A stretch of 5,225 bases of DNA. Source: Desulfobacteria bacterium. GTDB taxonomy: Bacteria > Desulfobacterota > Desulfobacteria > Desulfobacterales > C00003060. Made by a program: the position numbers and the translations under genes. Positions 1 to 4,923 of the stretch are shown here, piece by piece. Under the pieces are notes generated by a model that was given only the letters and a program-made list of their open reading frames with translations, was not told the origin of the DNA and ran no database searches. Positions within the stretch are counted from its first letter, which is position 1, and each line of letters starts with the position of its first letter. Location: NCBI GenBank assembly GCA_030145035.1, contig JAQYWL010000227.1:1-5225 (forward strand), in the 5' to 3' direction.

Positions 1-525
1 ATCGATCAGGCCGTTGCGCTTTGCTTGGGCGAAGACCTGTTTGATGATAAACAACCGGCGGTTTGCCAGCACGTTGCAGTTCTTGCCTTTTTCGCCTTTG
101 GCGATCAGCTTTGCCTTGGTCCTTTTGGCGATACCGATGCGGTAATCTCGAATGGTATCCTCGTCGAGGTCGTGGAGCAGAGTACGTTTCCATTCCTTCA
201 GGATGGGGGCAAGCAGATAGCCATATCTGGAATGACTTTCTGCGCCTATTTTACCTTCCCCCAGCTTCCGGTCCCATTCGTCCTGGCAAAGCTTCGCAGC
301 CTGCCCGAAGGTGGGCAGGGACTGCTGCTTGGTTTGCTTTGCTTCCTTGGCCGGAATTTTGCCGCTGTCAATCAGGGTGCGTACCCGATTGACTTCTCCC
401 TGCGCCAGGTCTTTCCGTCTGTACGTCTTGTGGTATTCCTTCTTGCCCGTTTCCAGGTCCTTGACATGAATGACGTATGCTTTTCTTTTTTTCAGCAAAC
501 GGGTCGCGATGGTGACTGTAGCCAT
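1..525 (-). CDS. Phage-type tyrosine recombinase (integrase), N-terminal part, cut by the window edge
   Basis: The protein is expected to integrate and excise a mobile element by site-specific recombination between attachment sites. I see 175 codons from the ATG at 525 with no stop before the left edge. Residues 1-55 form a basic N-terminal region (MATVTIATRLLKKRKAYVIH...) of the kind that binds arm sites. Residues about 70-172 look like the helical SAM-like core-binding domain, ending in a typical NRRLFIIKQVFAQAKRNGLI helix. The catalytic domain with its R-K-HxxR-Y residues must lie beyond the window, so catalysis is inferred. The start is well supported: AAGGGG at 535-540 sits 9 nt upstream. 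The excisionase-like gene ends only 3 nt before the ATG, so the two are probably translationally coupled. The order xis then int, reading outward to the left, suggests that an attachment site lies not far past the left edge. Confidence 0.88.
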   Translation of the reverse strand, partial: MATVTIATRLLKKRKAYVIHVKDLETGKKEYHKTYRRKDLAQGEVNRVRTLIDSGKIPAKEAKQTKQQSLPTFGQAAKLCQDEWDRKLGEGKIGAESHSRYGYLLAPILKEWKRTLLHDLDEDTIRDYRIGIAKRTKAKLIAKGEKGKNCNVLANRRLFIIKQVFAQAKRNGLID

Positions 526-528
526 AAG

Positions 529-735
529 CTATTTCCCCTTCAGACTTGCGTTCGCCGCCAAGCTTCTTCGATTTTCAATGAACGATAGCAGGTCTGTTTC
601 CAAGACCAGCTTCCGTGATCCTATCGCGATGTGTGGCAAGGCGCCAGCACCAATCAAGCGTGAAATGGTTGCACGGTGGACCTGTAAGAAACGGGCGGTT
701 TCAGTGATTGTTAACAGTTTTGGGTCTTTAGTCAT
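529..735 (-). CDS. Excisionase-family (MerR-like HTH) small DNA-binding protein
   Basis: This 68-residue protein has the pattern of the excisionase-type helix-turn-helix family. The segment LLTITETARFLQVHRATISR (residues 7-26) gives the two helices, then a short turn (GAGALP), a wing (IAIGSRKLVL, 36-45) and a closing helix (ETDLLSFIENRR). Such proteins bend att DNA to set recombination direction, or act as small regulators. The stop is 3 nt before the integrase ATG and its last codons contain that gene's Shine-Dalgarno, so the two form one operon. The start is uncertain. The same frame opens at an ATG at 810 (93 residues), but that ATG lacks a ribosome site and the extra 25 residues resemble no domain. 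The ATG at 735 begins just before the HTH but has only a weak upstream AAGAG. A strong AGGAGG at 769-774 faces an in-frame CTG at 759, a possible third start. Confidence 0.8.
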   Translation of the reverse strand: MTKDPKLLTITETARFLQVHRATISRLIGAGALPHIAIGSRKLVLETDLLSFIENRRSLAANASLKGK

Positions 736-768
736 TTCAGATAATTCTCTTAGGAACAGAACGTAAAG

Positions 769-810
769 CCTCCTACCGCTTGTGCGTACCCGTTTCCATT
801 TTCCCTCCAT
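769..810 (-). promoter_or_regulatory. Translation-initiation region before the HTH gene, with possible 8-codon leader peptide
   Basis: On the minus strand, GGAGGG (803-808) is followed 3 nt later by an ATG at 799 that opens a tiny frame, METGTHKR, ending in TAG at 775-773. That stop overlaps a strong AGGAGG at 769-774. No ATG, GTG or TTG lies at the right distance after AGGAGG; the only in-frame candidate for the HTH gene is CTG at 759, 9 nt away. The arrangement could be a leader peptide coupled to the excisionase-like gene or chance. The GGAGGG-to-ATG gap is shorter than ideal, which counts against efficient use. Confidence 0.25.
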
Positions 811-849
811 TTTTTAGGTTTTTATTACAACGAACTCAGCCGATGTTTT

Positions 850-880
850 ATTATGGGCATGTCGAGTAGTTTGAGCGCAA
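850..880 (-). promoter_or_regulatory. Weak candidate promoter for the excisionase-integrase operon
   Basis: On the minus strand, TTGCGC (875-880) and CATAAT (850-855, five of six matches to the -10 consensus) lie 19 nt apart, upstream of the HTH gene and downstream of both terminator-like hairpins. The -35 match is poor and the spacing long. I offer it only as the best sigma-70-like candidate in the right place. Confidence 0.2.
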
Positions 881-932
881 GCTTCAGACAACTGATATTT
901 TTGATTTGAGCTTGAAAAAGGGAAGAAAAGTG

Positions 933-961
933 AAAATACCGCACGAAATGGCGGGGTTTTT
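933..961. terminator. Imperfect terminator-like hairpin, diverged copy of the one at 1112-1140
   Basis: AAAATACCGC (933-942) pairs with GCGGGGTTTT (951-960) with one wobble and one mismatch; the solid core is CCGC/GCGG around an 8-nt loop. It is followed by five T on the plus strand, and on the minus strand the core is followed by TATTTT. The unit aligns almost base for base with the perfect terminator at 1112-1140, including the GCAC(A/G)AA loop start, so it looks like a diverged duplicate. It may be a backup terminator for minus-strand transcripts from the second recombinase, or a relic. Confidence 0.45.
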
Positions 962-1014
962 GAGAAAAATTATTTCCAAAAAATGATCCGATGACTCCAC
1001 TTCTCGGAAGTAAG

Positions 1015-1057
1015 ATCATGTCTGTCTATCGGCCTGCGGACGATAGACAGACATGAT
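1015..1057. repeat. Long perfect inverted repeat 1 (17-bp arms, 9-nt loop)
   Basis: ATCATGTCTGTCTATCG (1015-1031) is exactly complementary to the arm at 1041-1057, around the loop GCCTGCGGA. It lies in the non-coding spacer, so codon constraints do not explain it. Its last four bases (TGAT, 1054-1057) are also the first four of the next inverted repeat, so the full stems cannot both form on one strand at once. Confidence 0.95.
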
Positions 1058-1103
1058 GGTTGCAGAGCGAGATTGACTCGTCGATCTCGCTCTGCAACCA
1101 TCA
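1054..1103. repeat. Long perfect inverted repeat 2 (20-bp arms, 10-nt loop)
   Basis: TGATGGTTGCAGAGCGAGAT (1054-1073) is exactly complementary to 1084-1103. Inside, GAC (1075-1077) can pair with GTC (1080-1082) across one T-G position, giving a nearly continuous 24-bp stem with a 2-nt turn. The stem sequence is unrelated to repeat 1, so the two are not copies of one unit. Confidence 0.95.
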
Positions 1104-1111
1104 CCACCAAG

Positions 1112-1140
1112 AAAACCCCGCACAAAGGTGGCGGGGTTTT
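1112..1140. terminator. Bidirectional intrinsic terminator after the second recombinase
   Basis: AAAACCCCGC (1112-1121) pairs perfectly with GCGGGGTTTT (1131-1140) around a 9-nt loop. A GC-rich stem flanked by A4 and T4 works in both directions. On the minus strand it lies directly after the stop codon (1143-1145) of the second recombinase and ends in TTTTCTT. On the plus strand it would end any transcript crossing the long hairpins. Confidence 0.9.
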
Positions 1141-1142
1141 GA

Positions 1143-2102
1143 TTAATGACTGCTGCCAAGGTAAGCATCTGACACGTCACGACGTCCAGCTGAATGGCCG
1201 GCAGTGACTTCGATTTCATCGCGTGCTTCAGCATCAAGTCGAGGCCATTCTTCACCTGCCATATTCTGTGCTGAATGTTGAAAGGCTTCAACTGATGAAT
1301 GCTGATTTGGGGACTGAAATTCTGTATGCTCGACATACATGCGATGGAACCTTTCATGCCTGTTGCTGTGGAGCGTCCAACCGCTTTCTTTCTTTGTGAA
1401 GCCGCACAATCCAGCCGCGTAGGATAGCTTTTCCTGCCACTTGTCCCCCATTCCGATCGGCATGAGATTATGTACCCCCGGCCTGTCGGATTGACTGACA
1501 TATGGCATTGCCTTTTCCAAGGCTTCTTGCTGCTGCTCCGATAGGTTGTACAGCGTTCTAGGTCTGCCGCCTTTCGTCCCATATTGTATATGGATACTAC
1601 GGGCTTCACGATTCCAATCAGCGACCAAATCGACCTTCGCCGATTCTTCCCGGCGCAATCCGAGTTCGTACTGTAATCTGATCTGTGCAGCAGCCCTTGG
1701 GGCATATTGATACTTGATCTCGTTTTCCAGCTTTTCGATTACCCCTTGAACGAATTCAGGGGCAACCGCTTTGCTGTTGCTATTGGCAATGCTTCCGCGC
1801 CGAACATTGAAAACACCATTGCCCGGGGTGATATTGCTATTGCCATATGCTTCACACAGATGGCGGGCGGCACTGAACACTTCAGCTATGCGCCCGTCAC
1901 CCACGTCGTTTTCTTTCATTTTGTCAGCAACTGCCGCAAAATGTTTGTTAGAAATGTTGGTCCATTTTCGGACCCCGAATCCCGCTTCACGCAGTCTTTT
2001 TGCAAAGACTTTTGCGTTCTGCCTGATTCTGTACTGTTTTGAGCGCGGACCGGATAAGGTTGCCCTGTTCGCGCCTAGTGCCAGACTGATGGATTTTGTC
2101 AT
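1143..2102 (-). CDS. Complete tyrosine recombinase with N-terminal SAM-like domain (prophage/ICE integrase type)
   Basis: This 319-residue protein should cut and rejoin DNA through a covalent 3'-phosphotyrosine link. The catalytic set is complete: Arg150 in the LGLRREES helix, Lys177 in the GTKGGRPRT hairpin, His245 and Arg248 in LHSNR, His303 in TAGHS and the nucleophile Tyr314 in SDAYLG. Residues about 20-110 form a helical DNA-binding domain, and 112-319 the catalytic domain. The overall form recalls the Integrase_1 prophage family, whose members are about this size; that assignment is from memory. The start is firm: AAGGAG at 2110-2115 lies 7 nt before the ATG. A bidirectional terminator follows the stop directly, so the gene is its own unit, separate from the xis-int pair. 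It is not a copy of the partial integrase, because their N-terminal halves are dissimilar. No frameshift or lost residue is visible, so it looks active. Confidence 0.88.
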   Translation of the reverse strand: MTKSISLALGANRATLSGPRSKQYRIRQNAKVFAKRLREAGFGVRKWTNISNKHFAAVADKMKENDVGDGRIAEVFSAARHLCEAYGNSNITPGNGVFNVRRGSIANSNSKAVAPEFVQGVIEKLENEIKYQYAPRAAAQIRLQYELGLRREESAKVDLVADWNREARSIHIQYGTKGGRPRTLYNLSEQQQEALEKAMPYVSQSDRPGVHNLMPIGMGDKWQEKLSYAAGLCGFTKKESGWTLHSNRHERFHRMYVEHTEFQSPNQHSSVEAFQHSAQNMAGEEWPRLDAEARDEIEVTAGHSAGRRDVSDAYLGSSH

Positions 2103-2117
2103 TGAATTTCTCCTTCA

Positions 2118-2147
2118 ATAATAGTTCAGGGCAATGCCCTGGGACAA
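2118..2147 (-). promoter_or_regulatory. Candidate promoter of the second recombinase with a 15-bp palindrome in its spacer
   Basis: On the minus strand, TTGTCC (2142-2147, four of six) and TATTAT (2118-2123, five of six) are 18 nt apart. The spacer holds CAGGGCATTGCCCTG (2127-2141), a perfect 7-bp inverted repeat around one base, placed where a repressor dimer would block RNA polymerase. One difficulty is that the predicted transcript start (about 2111) falls inside the Shine-Dalgarno at 2110-2115, so the mRNA would begin at its ribosome site, or the promoter is elsewhere. The palindrome is certain; its role is inferred. Confidence 0.4.
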
Positions 2148-2160
2148 AGCAAGTCGGACC

Positions 2161-2208
2161 TTTTCTGTTAGCCAGAAAATGACCTGCTTATGGCGCAAAA
2201 AAGCGCCA
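2161..2208. repeat. Two inverted repeats upstream of the second recombinase
   Basis: TTTTCTG (2161-2167) pairs with CAGAAAA (2173-2179) across 5 nt, and TGGCGC (2191-2196) pairs with GCGCCA (2203-2208) across six A. Both lie 60-110 bp upstream of the recombinase ATG. They could be regulator or recombinase binding sites. The second stem is GC-rich, but its A6 run is in the loop, so it is not a normal terminator. Confidence 0.6.
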
Positions 2209-2287
2209 CACAACAACCGATAGCGGAACAAATCAATGTCCGTTTCCCACTGAATGAGAAATTCAAGGAATCCATTTAATAAGGGGT

Positions 2288-2329
2288 GTCATCGCGCAGG
2301 CTCGTTCGTCCTGCGCATACAATGATGAC
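2288..2329. repeat. Two-part hairpin (6 bp + 7 bp with a 7-nt bulge)
   Basis: GTCATC (2288-2293) pairs with GATGAC (2324-2329), and directly inside it GCGCAGG (2294-2300) pairs with CCTGCGC (2310-2316). The loop is CTCGTTCGT and the one-sided bulge is ATACAAT. Thirteen pairs in total make this the most stable structure between the two divergent genes. It has no T-run after it, so it is not an intrinsic terminator. Confidence 0.7.
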
Positions 2330-2401
2330 CATGGGGGAATTGGGGCAACGACAGATTTATAGATATCTACCGTTTGTCGGATAGCGGGTGCTGTGTTTCA
2401 G

Positions 2402-2434
2402 CCAAGCGTTTGGATGTGAAAGCCTGCCGCTTGG
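2402..2434. repeat. Inverted repeat, 7-bp arms, 19-nt loop
   Basis: CCAAGCG (2402-2408) is complementary to CGCTTGG (2428-2434). The wide spacing makes a binding site for a dimeric protein, or chance, as likely as an RNA hairpin. Confidence 0.45.
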
Positions 2435-2486
2435 AAATGAACGGCAAAGAAGTGCTAGATGTTTCGGCACGTTAGTGCCAGTTTAT

Positions 2487-2526
2487 GCGTTCATCAGTTT
2501 AGACTATCGTCAAAACTTATGAACGC
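2487..2526. repeat. Interrupted 13-bp hairpin
   Basis: GCGTTCAT (2487-2494) pairs with ATGAACGC (2519-2526). After a single C/T mismatch, AGTTT (2496-2500) pairs with AAACT (2513-2517) around a 12-nt loop. A long imperfect palindrome with a central spacer like this is compatible with a recombinase core site or a regulator site; neither is shown. Confidence 0.6.
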
Positions 2527-2557
2527 GCCTGAAGTGCGTTGTACCTCCTTCTTATTA

Positions 2558-2584
2558 CTGAAGTATCACTTGGATATACTTCAG
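2558..2584. repeat. Perfect hairpin, 9-bp arms, 9-nt loop
   Basis: CTGAAGTAT (2558-2566) is exactly complementary to ATACTTCAG (2576-2584) around CACTTGGAT. It lies about 180 bp upstream of the cyclase start. No T-run follows, so it is more likely an operator or RNA stem than a terminator. Confidence 0.65.
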
Positions 2585-2743
2585 CATACGACGCCAAAAA
2601 CACTTAAGCAAGTTTTGAAGGATTATTTCTTAATCAGCCGTTAAACATTTCGACAATATGACTACTCGCGATCACTCTGCGACGAAGGAAGTGCTCAGCT
2701 CAAATAATACATCAGCAAACCTAACTAGCCACTATTTTTCGTG

Positions 2744-2749
2744 TATGAT
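2744..2749 (+). promoter_or_regulatory. Candidate -10 element just upstream of the cyclase
   Basis: TATGAT matches the -10 consensus at five of six positions, 11 nt before the ATG at 2761. It would start transcription near 2756, giving an almost leaderless mRNA, which would fit the absence of a Shine-Dalgarno. The best -35 (CTAACT, 2721-2726, 17-nt spacing) is poor, so the call is weak. Confidence 0.25.
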
Positions 2750-2760
2750 AAGCCTTGTAC

Positions 2761-4923
2761 ATGACAAAAGCATCCCCTACTAAAAAGCGGTTCACGTTGG
2801 TGGTCACGATCCAGACCATCTTTTTATCTATTTGCCTACTCCTTGCAGGAACACTCACCGGATACAGCTTCATCAAGAGCAGCGAATCGGCCCTTGAGGC
2901 AGGTAAAGACTTACTCGATAAATTAAGCGAAAGTATTGTTCTGGAGATGGAATCAATCTCACAACGCCCTACACGTCTTGTTGAAAACCTTCCGAATATT
3001 CCAGCCCTCTCACAAAAGCCTGTAGGACTCGACCATCCACTACTAGATTATTTCAACAACGCGCTCGACAACAACAAAACTCTTACTGCCCTATACTTGG
3101 GCTGGGAAGATGGAGATTTTTATTACATATCCCGCATCAGGGACAATGAAGATTTCAGGATAAAAATGAATGCCCCGAAAGAGACTGAACGCATCATTTA
3201 CTCCATTACAGAGAACAGTGGGCAACGATTGCGTACGACCGGCTTCTATACACTCGACGGAAAACCGACCGGACCACCACAAATCACATTAACTGATTAT
3301 GACCCACGGAAACGCCCTTGGTATAAGGAAGGCCTGCTCCATCCCGGTTCGGCATACAGGACCAAACCATATATTTTCTCTACACAGAAAGTCCTCGGCA
3401 CGACATTTACAAACACATTCTGGGGACAAAAATCAGGTGTAATCGGCGCTGACATCATACTCACAAATATTGCTCAATTCCTCGCCGATAGGACCCCTGG
3501 CCCAGACGGGCGCATTATGGTTTTTAACGATGAAGGTCTGGCATTCTTTCATGCAAAAACCAAACTGGCAGCCCCATCCCCAAACGAAAGCGATGCGGCC
3601 AATAACTTCACTATCACACCAATCAGCTCCATCATGGATCCTGTTCTGTCTACGATGTATGCAAAATTCAAAAATGAAAATGTCACAGCCGGTGATCCTT
3701 TCACCTTTCAGGAAGGGAAATTGACCTATATGGCGGACATCAAACGAGGTTTGTTCAGCAAAACCGAAGTGCTGGTCGCCGTCCTCGCTACCGAACAACA
3801 TTTCACAGAAGAAATCAGGAAAATCGGTCGCAACAGTATGCTTTTCTCTGCCGTTATAATATGCATAGCTGTCCTGCTTATTATGATTGTCTCAAGAAAA
3901 ATTTCGGCACCGCTCAAAGTCCTCGCTCATACGGCGGATGAACTCAGGCGATTCAATCTGGAAGTAAAGATCGACGTCAAATCAAAAATCAAGGAAGTGT
4001 CAGCACTTGCCGATTCCATCAGAGGCATGAAAACAGGTATTCAAACGTTTACCCAATACATCCCCAAGGATCTGGTTAAGAAATACATACGTTCTCGCAG
4101 CACTCCGGAAATCGGAGGAGATCGTCGAACCTTAACGATTCTCTTCACTGATATTGCCGGTTTTACCACCATGTCCGAAGGGATGATTCCTGAAACTGTT
4201 ATTACCATGCTTTCCGATTATTTCAGCCGCATGGGTAAAATCGTCGCTTCGCATAACGGAACCATAGACAAATACATCGGCGACGCCTTAATGGCCTTCT
4301 GGAATGCACCAGAACGTACCAAAGGACACACGCTTGAGGGATGTGAAGCAGCTCTTCACTGCGCTCAAGCTGTCCGTAGCTATGAGTATCCAGATGAAAA
4401 TGGCAATCCCAGAACGTTTGAGACCCGATTTGGACTCCACCGGGGAGAAGCTGTTGTAGGGAATATGGGATCATCCGACCGACTAAACTACACAGCGCTC
4501 GGCTCAACTGTGAACATGGCATCCCGGCTGGAAGGGCTGAACAAGTACTACGGGACAACAATACTTGCCAGTGAAGCAGTCAAGCTCAACGCCGGTGATG
4601 ATTTTGTTTTCAGGTCTGTTGATAAAGTCCTACCAAAGGGAGCGCTCACACCAATCACGATATACGAACTGGTAGGGAGTTGTGAGGGCTGTTCGATTCC
4701 AGAAGTGGAAGTTTCATCAGCTACCACGGAACATCTCGAAGAGTGGGAAAAGGCATACGCTTTTTTTCAAGCGCGACAATGGGATAAGGCTCTCACTCTA
4801 TTCGAAAACATGGATGGAGCAGATGATAAGTTAGTGTCGATTTACATAGAAAGGGCTCGCAAGTACAAGCGCCAAGACCCCGGACCAGACTGGGATGGAG
4901 TTGAAGTAATGAAGGCTAAATAG
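2761..4923 (+). CDS. Membrane-bound sensor adenylate cyclase (dCache-HAMP-class III cyclase, TPR-like tail)
   Basis: This 720-residue inner-membrane protein should convert ATP to cAMP in response to a periplasmic signal. In order: transmembrane helix about 13-38; periplasmic dCache-like sensor about 39-358, with YDPRKRPWYKEG at 180-191 and VIGADI at 227-232; second transmembrane helix 359-378; HAMP about 379-430; the QYIPKDLVKKYI linker; cyclase domain about 456-638; and a C-terminal tail with a TPR-like helix pair (about 659-702). The catalytic residues are present: metal ligands Asp464 (FTDIAGF) and Asp508 (DKYIGD), Lys504 for adenine, Asn585 and Arg589 (VNMASR). Thr578 (NYTALG) stands where mammalian adenylate cyclases have Asp; the Lys-Thr pair is the class IIIb pattern and favours ATP over GTP. 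An in-frame stop (TAA, 2749-2751) limits the start to the TTG at 2755 or the ATG at 2761; neither has a clear ribosome site, and I chose ATG. No partner gene lies beside it. Confidence 0.93.
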   Translation: MTKASPTKKRFTLVVTIQTIFLSICLLLAGTLTGYSFIKSSESALEAGKDLLDKLSESIVLEMESISQRPTRLVENLPNIPALSQKPVGLDHPLLDYFNNALDNNKTLTALYLGWEDGDFYYISRIRDNEDFRIKMNAPKETERIIYSITENSGQRLRTTGFYTLDGKPTGPPQITLTDYDPRKRPWYKEGLLHPGSAYRTKPYIFSTQKVLGTTFTNTFWGQKSGVIGADIILTNIAQFLADRTPGPDGRIMVFNDEGLAFFHAKTKLAAPSPNESDAANNFTITPISSIMDPVLSTMYAKFKNENVTAGDPFTFQEGKLTYMADIKRGLFSKTEVLVAVLATEQHFTEEIRKIGRNSMLFSAVIICIAVLLIMIVSRKISAPLKVLAHTADELRRFNLEVKIDVKSKIKEVSALADSIRGMKTGIQTFTQYIPKDLVKKYIRSRSTPEIGGDRRTLTILFTDIAGFTTMSEGMIPETVITMLSDYFSRMGKIVASHNGTIDKYIGDALMAFWNAPERTKGHTLEGCEAALHCAQAVRSYEYPDENGNPRTFETRFGLHRGEAVVGNMGSSDRLNYTALGSTVNMASRLEGLNKYYGTTILASEAVKLNAGDDFVFRSVDKVLPKGALTPITIYELVGSCEGCSIPEVEVSSATTEHLEEWEKAYAFFQARQWDKALTLFENMDGADDKLVSIYIERARKYKRQDPGPDWDGVEVMKAK

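Larger units (their letters stand above)
811..1142. other. Non-coding spacer between the xis-int operon and the second recombinase
   Basis: This 332-bp stretch has no gene I can support. The longest minus frame (825-1019) has no ribosome site, encodes nothing familiar and runs through a hairpin. From left to right the spacer holds a weak candidate promoter for the HTH-integrase operon (CATAAT at 850-855 with TTGCGC at 875-880 on the minus strand, 19-nt spacing). Then come an imperfect terminator-like hairpin at 933-961, a small hairpin at 999-1011 (ACTTC/GAAGT with a TCG loop), two long overlapping inverted repeats at 1015-1103, and a bidirectional terminator at 1112-1140. The part at 811-990 is clearly AT-rich compared with the coding regions. 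Confidence 0.7.
994..1144 (+). ncRNA. Candidate highly structured small RNA (four consecutive hairpins ending in a terminator)
   Basis: A possible plus-strand promoter, TTGAGA (960-965, five of six) and AATGAT (982-987, four of six) with 16-nt spacing, would start transcription near 994. The RNA of about 150 nt would contain a 5-bp hairpin with a triloop (999-1011), a 17-bp perfect hairpin (1015-1057), a 20-bp perfect hairpin extendable to 24 bp (1054-1103) and a 10-bp intrinsic terminator with a T-run (1112-1140). The stems and terminator are seen directly; the promoter is weak and transcription is inference. Alternative readings are a folded-DNA recombination or binding site, or cruciform-forming palindromes with no RNA role. 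I recognise no known RNA family. Confidence 0.3.
2209..2760. other. Non-coding region rich in inverted repeats, between divergent recombinase and cyclase genes
   Basis: I see no supported gene in these 552 bp. The 61-codon plus frame at 2459-2644 has no ribosome site and is crossed by two or three hairpins. Successive inverted repeats occur at 2288-2329, 2360-2369 (TAGATATCTA), 2402-2434, 2466-2479 (GGCAC/GTGCC, 4-nt loop), 2487-2526 and 2558-2584. The last 110 bp before the cyclase are AT-rich and plain. The region may hold regulatory sites, an attachment site or structured RNA. I found no match to a known riboswitch or tRNA. Confidence 0.6.

Noticed and set aside
825..1019. Minus-strand open frame of 64 codons
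   Set aside because: It has no ribosome site and an unusual residue mix, crosses the terminator-like hairpin at 933-961, and resembles no protein family.
1015..1103. Retron msr-msd RNA, because of the long perfect hairpins
   Set aside because: No reverse transcriptase gene is present in the window, and I could not identify the paired a1/a2 flanks expected around a retron RNA.
2102..2266. 11-bp inverted match between 2102-2112 and 2256-2266 (GAGAAATTCAA)
   Set aside because: One copy is the ribosome-binding/start region of the second recombinase, and the other has no start codon or frame behind it; a single 11-bp match may be chance.
2459..2644. Plus-strand open frame of 61 codons before the cyclase
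   Set aside because: No Shine-Dalgarno, no recognisable domain, and it is crossed by the inverted repeats at 2466-2479, 2487-2526 and 2558-2584.
2487..2725. Integron attC site (GTTAAAC near 2640, ACCTAAC at 2719-2725, folded repeats nearby)
   Set aside because: The core-like heptamers are in the wrong order and orientation for attC, and the nearby recombinase does not look like an integron integrase.
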